Part shown: positions 19,506 to 27,612 of the stretch, piece by piece
Layout of the letters: the number at the start of each line of letters is the position of its first letter
Position numbering within the stretch: the stretch's first letter is position 1
Source of the DNA: an uncultured Scytonema sp.
GTDB taxonomy: Bacteria; Cyanobacteriota; Cyanobacteriia; Cyanobacteriales; Nostocaceae
Length of the DNA stretch: 64,000 bases
Reading direction: 5' to 3'
NCBI GenBank assembly: GCA_937873135.1
Contig: CALMVQ010000154.1
Span: 99,761-163,760 of the forward strand
Made by a program: the position numbers and the translations under genes
The notes under the pieces: generated by a model
The model's input: the letters and a program-made list of their open reading frames with translations, nothing else
Database searches by the model: none
Told to the model about the DNA's origin: nothing

Positions 19506-19910
19506 ACAAACGCTCGCAAAGTCTGCCGGAGGAATCTTCCCCCGACGAGCTTCGCGTTTTAACGAGCTAAAAATATCTTTTTTGAAATCATTACCGCCTT
19601 GGAGCTACTCGATTTGGGGTGCCATTGTATTGCACTTTCAATGGGACAATTACCATTTCAAACCTTTCACTCTGTACGCATAATGATATTTGTACGATCA
19701 ATCCTACTGCTAGGTATGTATTTCCCTTCGAGACTGACGACTACAGAGGTTGCAGACTAGGGAGGCATCCGGCAACGTGTTTTGAACTACCATGCTCAAA
19801 TCGTTCAGTTTGGGCTGTTAACCCGTACTCTAGACACTGGTTTAACTGAGTTCAGAAGTTGGTGAATCTTCCTCTTTCAAGCCCCTAACTTACAGTTAGG
19901 GGTTGGTGAC
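19506..19910 (-). mobile_element. Orphan IsrB-type element: RNA end and right end without isrB
   Basis: The left 219 bp (19692-19910, minus strand) align with the RNA region upstream of isrB at 40973-41197. The right part (19506-19567) aligns with the sequence directly after the isrB stop (42231-42298), sharing GCTC(A/G)TTAAAA(T/C)GCGAAGCT and CCGGCAGACTT(T/C)GCGAGCGTT. The protein gene between them is missing and replaced by about 125 bp of unrelated or degenerate DNA. This is a non-autonomous derivative of an IS200/IS605-like element. The right end folds into a hairpin with outer arms GCGAAG/CTTTGC. Confidence 0.8.
19692..19910 (-). ncRNA. OMEGA-type guide RNA (omega-RNA) copy without a protein gene
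   Basis: Read on the minus strand it begins GTCACCAA, then a 9-bp hairpin CCCCTAACT-GTA-AGTTAGGGG, then CTTGAAAGAGGAAGATT, which is shared with the isrB-linked copy. The hairpin differs from the isrB copy by a G-C to A-U pair swap that preserves pairing. A second hairpin, GGGTT-AAC-AGCCC, keeps pairing by a wobble. This pattern supports a conserved structured RNA. The guide would be the bases just 5' of it, around 19911-19930. Confidence 0.7.
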
Positions 19911-20098
19911 GACCGTTCTTTTTGATATCACAAGCTACCATACCTGCAATTTTTAAGCAACCTCTGCATACGATAAATTACGATGAACAATCCAAAACTC
20001 ATGCAGTATTTATACATTGATTAATGATGCGATACGGCTTAATCCGAAGCCTGCGGGCATCGCACCACCCATCAAAATCCTCAAGCTCAGTAATGCCT

Positions 20099-21184
20099 CT
20101 AAGTCCAATAAAGAATCTCTGATGAAGGAAAACGCTTGGCAATCTCACTAGTAAAAAACTGCTTAGCAGTCTTCATTGTGTTGGTATCATAAACATACTT
20201 GATGCCGCCAAACTTATTACGCTTAACACTGCGTTTGGCTTCGTCCATATCTAACTTTGAGTGGGGATACCAAGTCTGTAGTACCTCTTTTGAGCCTGGT
20301 GTAAAACGGTGCGAGATCAGTTCAAAAGTGAGGTTACAATCAAAATCCAACGCTTCGCCAATAGAGTCAAACAATTCAGTATAGTGCGTTTGCCAATCAT
20401 CCATGAGCATAATTGGCGCAATGACCAAACCTATCGGATAACCGCCACCACCATCTAAACGTGGAAGCGCCAATCGTCGCAAGGCTTTCAACCGCGATGC
20501 TACCGATGCCGTACCACCTTCAAAGCGACCGGAAACAGGCGCAGCATTAACACTCATCCTCATGCGTGTATGACCATTGTGAGGTAAGTCGAGCAACTTG
20601 TCTACAGCATCAAACTTGGAAACAACACGTAAATGTGCGTCAGGATGAGTGCCAAAATAGCGGATACATTCAGCTAAGCTACCCGTCAGATGCTCAATAC
20701 CTAAAGGGTCAGTGTAGCAGCTAACCTCGAAAGTTGTTGTCTTGCCCGGTTGCTCGTAAGCAGCTAAGTTATTTAATATCTGGGGTAAATTGGCAAACAC
20801 GCGAATGACTGGTGGCCCTGACAAGCTTCCTGCTAAATAACAGTATTGACAGTGCGCCGGACAACCTTCTGCAATGTGAAATTGCCAATCAGCCGACGGA
20901 GGAATCGGGCTAAGTTTAAACGAACTCGGTGGTGCAGTGACGATCGCCAAAGTACGTTTAGCAGTGTTGTAAGTGTCACGTTCCGATTCTCCACGCAACC
21001 CCGTGAGACGGTTTCGTGACAACTCCTCTATAGGTAAATTTAGTGACTGGAGACGAGAGAGAATTTCTTGACCCCACGGTTCATCTAAAGCCGCAGGTGT
21101 AAACATAACTCGTTCTGGCATCCACAACCTTGGTGGTTGTATTTGTGGCTCTGAGACTTGAGTATGGGCTACTGTATTCAGCAA
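20099..21184 (-). CDS. SPL family radical SAM protein (spore photoproduct lyase-like)
   Basis: A 361-residue radical SAM protein with the 4Fe-4S motif CxxxCxxC in EGCPAHCQYCYL at about residue 135, preceded by ADWQFHIAEG. The arrangement and the C-terminal part (FELISHRFTPGSKEVLQTWYP) match proteins annotated as spore photoproduct lyase-like, which are widespread in non-sporulating bacteria. True SplB repairs thymine dimers; whether this homologue does is not known, and the conserved SplB cysteine near the C-terminus is not evident. Monocistronic, with its promoter in 21185-21440. Confidence 0.85.
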   Translation of the reverse strand: MLNTVAHTQVSEPQIQPPRLWMPERVMFTPAALDEPWGQEILSRLQSLNLPIEELSRNRLTGLRGESERDTYNTAKRTLAIVTAPPSSFKLSPIPPSADWQFHIAEGCPAHCQYCYLAGSLSGPPVIRVFANLPQILNNLAAYEQPGKTTTFEVSCYTDPLGIEHLTGSLAECIRYFGTHPDAHLRVVSKFDAVDKLLDLPHNGHTRMRMSVNAAPVSGRFEGGTASVASRLKALRRLALPRLDGGGGYPIGLVIAPIMLMDDWQTHYTELFDSIGEALDFDCNLTFELISHRFTPGSKEVLQTWYPHSKLDMDEAKRSVKRNKFGGIKYVYDTNTMKTAKQFFTSEIAKRFPSSEILYWT

Positions 21185-21446
21185 TATTGTTCTCCTTAAT
21201 GAGTAAGAAGGAAGAAGATTATTTTTGGCTAAAAATCTGAGGCGTTACAGTTCAACAACTTCCTTTGAAATTAGTTTTTTAAACAGTGACAGGGGCGAAC
21301 ACATATCAACCACTTAGTAGCACCCTTGTCAACGTCGATTAATATTTGTTTTGCAAGTTAACTCCATCTTAATATCCGGGACAAGAATTTAACAGCTATT
21401 ATTTAGATCGGCTTTTACTTAATCGAAAGTAGTAGTTCCCGTTCTT

Positions 21447-21526
21447 AGATCCCCGACTTCGTAAAAGTTTTCGGGGATCTGTCTGTCAGGGATCTCGTTT
21501 TTCACGAATGATTTAGGACTGCTATA
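21447..21526. repeat. Dispersed hairpin repeat with GATTTAGGACTG tail
   Basis: AGATCCCCGACTTCG and AGTTTTCGGGGATCT form a hairpin, followed about 30 bp on by TCACGAATGATTTAGGACTGCTATA. The same plan, hairpin plus CACAAATGATTTAGGACTG tail, recurs at 32362-32432. It is a short interspersed repeat family, non-coding. Confidence 0.6.
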
Positions 21527-21630
21527 TAACAAACTGATAATTTTCTAATTTTTATAGGTTGGTTTAATACGGAGTCAGCCAACATTAATATTTCCAAAGC
21601 CTTTGTTGTGACGTATCATTAGAGAAGAAT

Positions 21631-21990
21631 GTGAAATACCTTTTTCTTCCCCACACAAACGCTACTTACCTGAATGTGGGTAAATCCTCACCGTTGCCAA
21701 CTTTTTTACACTTTTTCTTCAGTGAAACCACACGTCTTACAATATCGCCCGATCGGGTGACCCAGTTGGATGAAGTCTTATTAAGATTGTTCATCGTAAT
21801 CTATATATTAACCAACGAAAAGCAACAAAGTTTACATCCGGACAAGGCTATGAGTAAGAAAGAAAAAGCAGATATTAAATTAGCATATCAAACAGCCGCA
21901 GAAATTGCCCACATCATCGCTGTCGGTTTAAGTAGAATAGAACAAAACCAGACAAGAAAACTCATCCAGCAACAACAGCAGCCCGGATAA
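21631..21990 (+). CDS. Hypothetical protein, start uncertain
   Basis: An open frame of 119 codons from GTG 21631, with AGAGAAG just upstream. The last 46 residues, from an internal ATG at 21850 (MSKKEKADIKLAYQTAAEIA), look protein-like: a charged amphipathic helix ending in poly-Gln. The first part is less convincing. No family is recognised, and the shorter version may be the true gene. Confidence 0.4.
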   Translation: MKYLFLPHTNATYLNVGKSSPLPTFLHFFFSETTRLTISPDRVTQLDEVLLRLFIVIYILTNEKQQSLHPDKAMSKKEKADIKLAYQTAAEIAHIIAVGLSRIEQNQTRKLIQQQQQPG

Positions 21991-22397
21991 GAACACTAAC
22001 CGTTGACGGTTGACCGTAAACTGATATTATGCGTCTTCTAAAAATTATGTTAAAAATAACCGTTAACTGTCAACGAATTGTGTGTGTCTGGAATCTAAAT
22101 TAAGGTAGGCGTAGGATGGGCAGTGCTAAAGCGGGAACTTGAGGGATGTTCAAGATTCTACGAGGCACTGCTCACCAAATCGCAAAGCGGTAAAAAATTA
22201 TCTGATCGGTAAATTAAGTATTGTTATTTATACTTTATGTAATTTACGTAAAAAATATGACTATTATAAAGAGTGGATGAATTCTTGATTTTTTACCGGA
22301 TATTCTAATTGAAGTGTAGCTATGCTGTAACGTAGAACATCTTAAATTCTCAGTATGCCATTTCATTGCAAGTCTAAATATATAACTATTAATCAAC

Positions 22398-22448
22398 CCT
22401 TAGTCATCAACCAGTCAGAAGCAGCTTTTGACTGGTTGATGACTAAGG
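22398..22448. repeat. Perfect 20-bp inverted repeat with 11-nt loop
   Basis: CCTTAGTCATCAACCAGTCA at 22398-22417 pairs perfectly with 22429-22448. The hairpin is long and mismatch-free, with no T-run, and sits far from any gene end. That argues for a repetitive element, cruciform site or recombination site rather than an ordinary terminator. Confidence 0.65.
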
Positions 22449-22526
22449 ACAAACAATAAAGTTAATTGCTAATTGCCGTAGATTGACAGCCTGTACGAGT
22501 CTCTCACACATGACATAGTCATTGTT

Positions 22527-22642
22527 CTAGTACAGGGAGTCCATTCGTCAGCAGACAAGCGACAGGAGGCTTGAAGACATACCTAGACTCGGTTTAAATC
22601 GCTGTTTGAAACTGTCTAGTAATTTCTGCTGCGCTGTACTAG
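22527..22642. mobile_element. MITE-like element with CTAGTACAG ends
   Basis: A 116-bp unit bounded by CTAGTACAG and CTGTACTAG. The same terminal octamer bounds the repeats downstream of nifH (57416-57681), so they may belong to one family. The interior has no coding capacity. Confidence 0.5.
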
Positions 22643-22795
22643 TGGTTCATCATATTAATTCTGAGAGGTTGTGAAAGTTTGTAGTAAGTACTTTGAGTGC
22701 TTAAGCGCTCACTACGAACCACTCTAATTTAATGGGATGGACAACTAGTGGTTCATGTCATTAATTCTGAGAAGTTGAAGAAGCTCGTAGTCAGC
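22640..22795. repeat. Two copies of a 50-bp direct repeat
   Basis: TAGTGGTTCAT followed by ATTAATTCTGAGA and GTTG occurs at 22640-22689 and again at 22746-22795, about 106 bp apart. GAACCACT near 22717 adds an inverted match. Likely a small mobile or amplified repeat. Confidence 0.5.
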
Positions 22796-22988
22796 GCTCA
22801 AAATTAATGGCGATTGCATCTCGTCGCAGCGCTTGCGTCTTTTTTCGTGACATAGCGTTACAGCTAGAGAAGAAAAAGGAAAATATAGTACGCAACGTGT
22901 AAAATTTAACTCTACCGTTTACAGTTAATTTTTCGTTACATAGTTATAAATTTTCCTGCCTAGATACTTAGTTACCACCTGATTTAAC

Positions 22989-23276
22989 TTATGGCGTTGC
23001 AGCAGGGACTGTTTCAAGTTGTTGGTTGAGTTTATGGTCAGTAGTTGAAGTCAAAGAAGGACGTTGAGGAGATGGAATATCGCCTTTTGGATCTATAACT
23101 GGACATTTTTGCTTTGGTCTAGGTGTACATTTACCATCAGATGGGTCTCCAGAATCTTCCACTGTAACTACTGTATGTCCGGTGGACTGTTTTGCGTAAG
23201 CAATTTCTGTACTAATTCCCACAAGCAATGATGCCAGTGTTAATGCTAATGCTGTAATCTGTGAGCTTTTAAGCAT
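22989..23276 (-). CDS. Small secreted protein
   Basis: A 95-residue protein with a signal peptide (MLKSSQITALALTLASLLVGISTEIAYA) and a Pro-rich mature part with CTPRPKQKCP. ATG 23276 is used; TTG two codons upstream is less likely. It lies 75 bp downstream of the AAA-like ATPase gene stop in reading order, on the same strand (the ATPase gene ends at 23352), so cotranscription is possible. No family is recognised. Confidence 0.65.
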   Translation of the reverse strand: MLKSSQITALALTLASLLVGISTEIAYAKQSTGHTVVTVEDSGDPSDGKCTPRPKQKCPVIDPKGDIPSPQRPSLTSTTDHKLNQQLETVPAATP

Positions 23277-23351
23277 GGTCAATTCCAGATGTTTTTAATT
23301 TTGACAATAGTTGATACCATTCTGAAAATTTACATTCCGGAAATTATTCAG

Positions 23352-25370
23352 CTACATACCCAGGCGTTGACGTGCATCTTTAATCCAATTGTGCTCATCG
23401 GGGTGGTCGGGACGCCCAAATTCAAGGCATTTACGCCATTGTTCGAGTGAGGATTGCTGTTTTTGTTGACCTTCAAAGACTTGAGCCAATAAACAGTGTG
23501 GGGAACCAAACTCGTCTTGTAACGCAATTGCTTTGCGTAGCGGAACTTCTGCTTGTGCGTAGGATTCTTTTCCCTGTCGTGCTAGTCCTAACCGTGCCCA
23601 ACCCAAGTTTTTCAACATGGTATACTTGTCTCGGTCTGTAAGAGGCAGTTTTAATCCTTCTGAAAGTATCTCAACAGCCCTCTGATATTTTTTGTCCAAA
23701 ATCTCCAACCGAGCTAGCTCGCTGTATGCTTGAGGAAGCTTCTGGTCTTTGGCAGCTTCATAATGATTGTAAGCGTTGTCCAAATCTTTCAGGTCTTCAT
23801 AAATTCTGCCTTTGCTATAAAGAGCTTGTGGGTATGCCGGTTTAATTAAGAGTGCTAAGTCATAAAGCTTTTCGGCAGCTTGTAAATTACCAGCATAGTA
23901 AATTTCTAACGCTCTATTATTTAAAAAAATTGCTAGAGCTTCTGAAGTAAAAATAATTGGGATGGTACCTATTGCCAAACCTGTAATTACCGCCATCAAG
24001 CCTAATCGTTTGCTCCGTTTAGCTTGTAGTTGGGCTTTGTGTGAATTCTCCTGCGCTTGTTTTTCTTGCTCTCTAGCGATTTCTGTTCTCTGCTGCACAG
24101 AAGTCAGTTCCAACTCTTGGCTAGCCACCAAAAACTGATAATCTTTATCACTCAAGCTTCTTCCATTTGCCCACGTCAAGGCATTGCGTAAATCCGAACC
24201 AACCAACAGACACAACGCATCACGTCCTGAAGCTTCCCAAGCTGCAAATGCTTCGGCATATGGTCTCATATTTTGTAGTTCCTTCTCAACCCAATTGCGA
24301 TCAAAAACTGACTGGTAGATACGGTTGTAAACTCTTAATTTACCTTCAAGCTTGATGACTAAGCTTGATAACCGCAATTTCATGACTTCTGGACTGTCAT
24401 CAACAGCTAATTCTCCAGCTTGTAAAATTTTTTGATACATCCCTAGCGACCAACAAGCAAGTTGCTCGTTGTTGAGAATGCGATCGCGTATTGTTTGTAA
24501 ATGTTGTTGCTTATCCTGCGCTAACCAATTTTCTATAATACGCTTTAGCACAATTGTGGCAACACAATCTGCTTCTACTCCATTCTCAATATGTGACAAA
24601 GAAGATACAAGCTGACAAACCCATTGCGTTAGAAACGGTTGTCCCCCCGTCCATAGTAAAATTTCCTTTAATACTGCACGGGGATTGCTGCTGATACCAA
24701 CAAATCCCTTTTCCAAGGGTGTTGCTTCATCCAATTGAAAACCACTTAATTCGATTGCTTCGCTTTCGATATTAAATGGTGTATGGTCTTTATCTGCAAT
24801 TAAATCAGCAGGAGTTGCTACCCCCAACAGTGCAAAAGTTATACGGTTATATTTGAGTTTATCAGCACGTTTGTTATAACATCCGCGAATAAAAGCAAAA
24901 AAATCATCTTTGAAACTTAAATTTAAAACACTATCAATTTCATCGGCAAAAATAACAATACTTTGCGTAACTTGTTCTAGTAGTACTTCTTCAATAAACT
25001 TAGTCAATCGTCGTGCCGGATGAATTAAACTATACCCATACCACCAGCTTTCCAAGTCAATATCTAAATTAAATTCACTTACCAAATAGCTAACAAAACC
25101 ACCATAAAATTCATCTTCTGTAACTTCATGCAAGCATAATTCACGCATTTCAAATGCCACGCAAGCAACCCCTTCTTTTTTGAGACGAGCCATTGTCTGT
25201 ACGCGCAAACTCGATTTTCCCATTTGTCGGCAATTTAATAAATAGCAGAATTTGCCTGTTTTCAACCCTTCGTAAAGTTGAGAATCGGCTTGGCGGACAA
25301 CATAAGTTGAAGCTGATTCACCGAGACTTCCTCCTACTTGATACCCATTACTTTGCTTTGAATTGTTCAT
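23352..25370 (-). CDS. AAA-like domain protein with membrane segment and TPR repeats
   Basis: A 672-residue protein. Residues about 10-340 are an AAA-like ATPase (AAA_35 type) with a nonstandard Walker A, NCRQMGKSSL (about 46-55), and Walker B VIFADEIDSVL. A coiled linker follows, then one transmembrane helix near 455-480 (LGLMAVITGLAIGTIPIIF), then tetratricopeptide repeats to the end (NLQAAEKLYDLALLIKPAYP and following). The layout suggests a membrane-anchored sensor or scaffold with the NTPase inside the cell. The family is abundant in filamentous cyanobacteria, mostly without known function. A second AAA-like gene lies upstream in the same direction. Confidence 0.88.
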   Translation of the reverse strand: MNNSKQSNGYQVGGSLGESASTYVVRQADSQLYEGLKTGKFCYLLNCRQMGKSSLRVQTMARLKKEGVACVAFEMRELCLHEVTEDEFYGGFVSYLVSEFNLDIDLESWWYGYSLIHPARRLTKFIEEVLLEQVTQSIVIFADEIDSVLNLSFKDDFFAFIRGCYNKRADKLKYNRITFALLGVATPADLIADKDHTPFNIESEAIELSGFQLDEATPLEKGFVGISSNPRAVLKEILLWTGGQPFLTQWVCQLVSSLSHIENGVEADCVATIVLKRIIENWLAQDKQQHLQTIRDRILNNEQLACWSLGMYQKILQAGELAVDDSPEVMKLRLSSLVIKLEGKLRVYNRIYQSVFDRNWVEKELQNMRPYAEAFAAWEASGRDALCLLVGSDLRNALTWANGRSLSDKDYQFLVASQELELTSVQQRTEIAREQEKQAQENSHKAQLQAKRSKRLGLMAVITGLAIGTIPIIFTSEALAIFLNNRALEIYYAGNLQAAEKLYDLALLIKPAYPQALYSKGRIYEDLKDLDNAYNHYEAAKDQKLPQAYSELARLEILDKKYQRAVEILSEGLKLPLTDRDKYTMLKNLGWARLGLARQGKESYAQAEVPLRKAIALQDEFGSPHCLLAQVFEGQQKQQSSLEQWRKCLEFGRPDHPDEHNWIKDARQRLGM

Positions 25371-25605
25371 AACGACAGAAATAAATGAATATGTTTATGC
25401 CTGCTATTTTTTCTATAAATAAAAAAACAGTCATCCTAAATTTTTGTTTCAATTTAATAAAGCCGTAGGGGCGGGGTTTCCCTGCTCCTACAATATAGTA
25501 TGCTCGACTAACTATCTCCATTACCATCAAATAAATCTAATTCATAAAAAGGTTTGTGCGGAGCTAAATTATAATTATTTGAAAATAATACTTATAAAAT
25601 ATTAT

Positions 25606-26934
25606 CTAACTTCCTAACCGTTCTCGAAAATATAAACGATAGATTTGATAACGTGGCACTGCACTATTATTTAGTAGTTCTACCAACCCAAAATCAGATA
25701 ATTTGACAGCATCATCTAAATTTAAATTTGAATTAAATTCAACAGAACTATCTGCTAAAACTATTGTTTTAAACGCTGATAAGAGTGCCGCATTTGCCTG
25801 TAAATAACGCCACTGTCTTTCTAAATGGTTCCGATAAATCCCTGAAGCTGTGGGTGCTGACTGCAACAAGCTTTCTAAAGTTAGATCCTGGCGCGATACT
25901 ACCTGTATAGCTTGTGTTGTTAGATAGGGATGTCCTCCTACCATTGCCATTAATTGTTGAACTTGGGTATTTTTCCAATTTAATTTATACTTGTGTGACA
26001 GAGATTCTACTTGTTCGCTAGTAAAATCTGTTAATTTAATTTCTGTCCCGGCATTAAACGGTGACTGATTGATATTTAGCTGGGTATAAACTTGTGTGTG
26101 CAACATCAATAACCGCAATTGTCGCCACAAAGGCTTAGTTTTTGCATCTTCATGCCAAGTTCGCAGCATTCCCAAAAACTCTCCCGCTATTTCCCCATAT
26201 GCGAACAGCCTATCTACCTCATCTAAAGCGATCGCAACGGCACTATCTCCAGGTAAGACATACTTTTCAAAGTAGGTTCGGCATTTAATCTTACAATTAC
26301 CCAAACTTTTGCGCCAGTGTTCTTCTACAGGTTGCCCTAACTCAAATGTCTCGGCAATACTGGTGATAAACCACTGCAAAAACTTATCTAAGCTGTGAAA
26401 ATCTTCGGCTACTGCATCTCGTAGGTTTAAAACTACTGTACGGTATCCTTGCTGTGCAGCATGGTGCATCAAGAGTGACATTAACTCCGTTTTCCCAAAC
26501 TGCAACGGTGCTTGAATTCGCAACAACACACCCGGTTTGCATATCTCCTCATAACAACGAGATTCGATGGGGGGACGTTCAATGTAAGGTGAGGAGAAAA
26601 ATTCAATTTTCGGCAATGCAGTTTCTGGGATTATGACTGTATTTTCGCTTGTATAGGCTTTTTTATCCCACTCTCGTTGTAAAGCTTGACGAAAGTTGTT
26701 TTTTTTTACTTCTTCTCCTAATGCTTCGGAAAGATTGTTCCATAATTTACCGCCAACTTCACCAATATACTTAACTGCCAGGTGAGATTCGGATGCGATC
26801 GCATCATAAGTTTTACCATCCCAGGCTCCGCGCAGCACCTGTTCCTCCGCATTACCAAGGTGCTTTTTTGTGACTCGAAAAATTAGAGTATCTACCAAGT
26901 CTTGTGTTTGTGTCCAAGTTAATTCTGATTTCAT
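25606..26934 (-). CDS. AAA-like ATPase with vMAP-type N-terminal helical domain
   Basis: A 442-residue protein. Residues 1-90 (LTWTQTQDLVDTLIFRVTKK, GAWDGKTYDAIASES, GGKLWNNLSEALGE) match the helix-turn-helix-like domain found at the start of many cyanobacterial STAND and WD40 proteins (vMAP N-terminal type). Residues about 115-440 form an AAA-like domain with a P-loop of unusual form, APLQFGKTEL, and Walker B VAIALDEVDRLF. It has no membrane segment or repeats, so it may partner with a separate effector. About 235 bp separate it from the next AAA-like gene on the same strand. Confidence 0.85.
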   Translation of the reverse strand: MKSELTWTQTQDLVDTLIFRVTKKHLGNAEEQVLRGAWDGKTYDAIASESHLAVKYIGEVGGKLWNNLSEALGEEVKKNNFRQALQREWDKKAYTSENTVIIPETALPKIEFFSSPYIERPPIESRCYEEICKPGVLLRIQAPLQFGKTELMSLLMHHAAQQGYRTVVLNLRDAVAEDFHSLDKFLQWFITSIAETFELGQPVEEHWRKSLGNCKIKCRTYFEKYVLPGDSAVAIALDEVDRLFAYGEIAGEFLGMLRTWHEDAKTKPLWRQLRLLMLHTQVYTQLNINQSPFNAGTEIKLTDFTSEQVESLSHKYKLNWKNTQVQQLMAMVGGHPYLTTQAIQVVSRQDLTLESLLQSAPTASGIYRNHLERQWRYLQANAALLSAFKTIVLADSSVEFNSNLNLDDAVKLSDFGLVELLNNSAVPRYQIYRLYFRERLGS

Positions 26935-27612
26935 AGATTTTAGTTACCCAATTAGATGGTAAGAGCGAGTAGCCCCCGCCCCTACGATATATGTTTACCA
27001 TTATTTTTGCTCTTCTCAGGCATATCCGTATAAATACCCGGAAAAAACCGGATTTTTTCTGGAACTTTATTTCTTACCTAATTTTTCCGGTTTTCTAAGG
27101 GTGAATTATTCATTCAAATACAAATAAATAACCTGTTTTTTTCCGGCTGACTATTAAAAACTAATCGGTGATTATAGGGACATGGAAGAGGCAAGCGAAT
27201 CAAATAGCTTACTCAAAAAACCAACTAGTAACAAGTAACAAGTATCCAATCTACAATTTCAAAAGTTAATAGATATGCTACTCAAAAGAATTGCTTCAAT
27301 TTCTGCTCTGACAACGTATTACAACTAAAGACTGCAACGATAGATTGGAGGTTTGAGCTAACGTAATATTTGTATTTACAAATATGTAGTACAGTCGCCA
27401 ACAGTATCATCATTGAAACAGAAAACCGGGTTAAGCTGAAAAGTTTTACATGGCAAAACCAGGGATAAAGGTTTTACAAGGGAAGCTGACTTCCTTTCTT
27501 CGGATTCATACCCGCTATTCTTACGAAAAAGACTTGAATCCGAGTCTAATCATCGATTTTGTGGTTTGCAGACATAACCTCAGCTCGTTATCTCTACTTA
27601 AGGAAGAATTTT
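26935..27612. other. Intergenic region
   Basis: About 680 bp between a minus-strand ATPase gene and the plus-strand lectin gene. The segment 27030-27150 has several CCGGAAAAA/TTTTTCCGG inverted motifs that could pair with each other. No gene or known RNA is seen. Confidence 0.4.

Larger units (their letters stand above)
21991..22988. other. Repeat-rich gap of about 1 kb
   Basis: No gene is supported. The gap contains an imperfect stem-loop (22001-22075), a perfect 20-bp palindrome (22398-22448), a CTAGTACAG-ended MITE (22527-22642) and a duplicated 50-bp motif (22640-22689 and 22746-22795). Confidence 0.6.
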
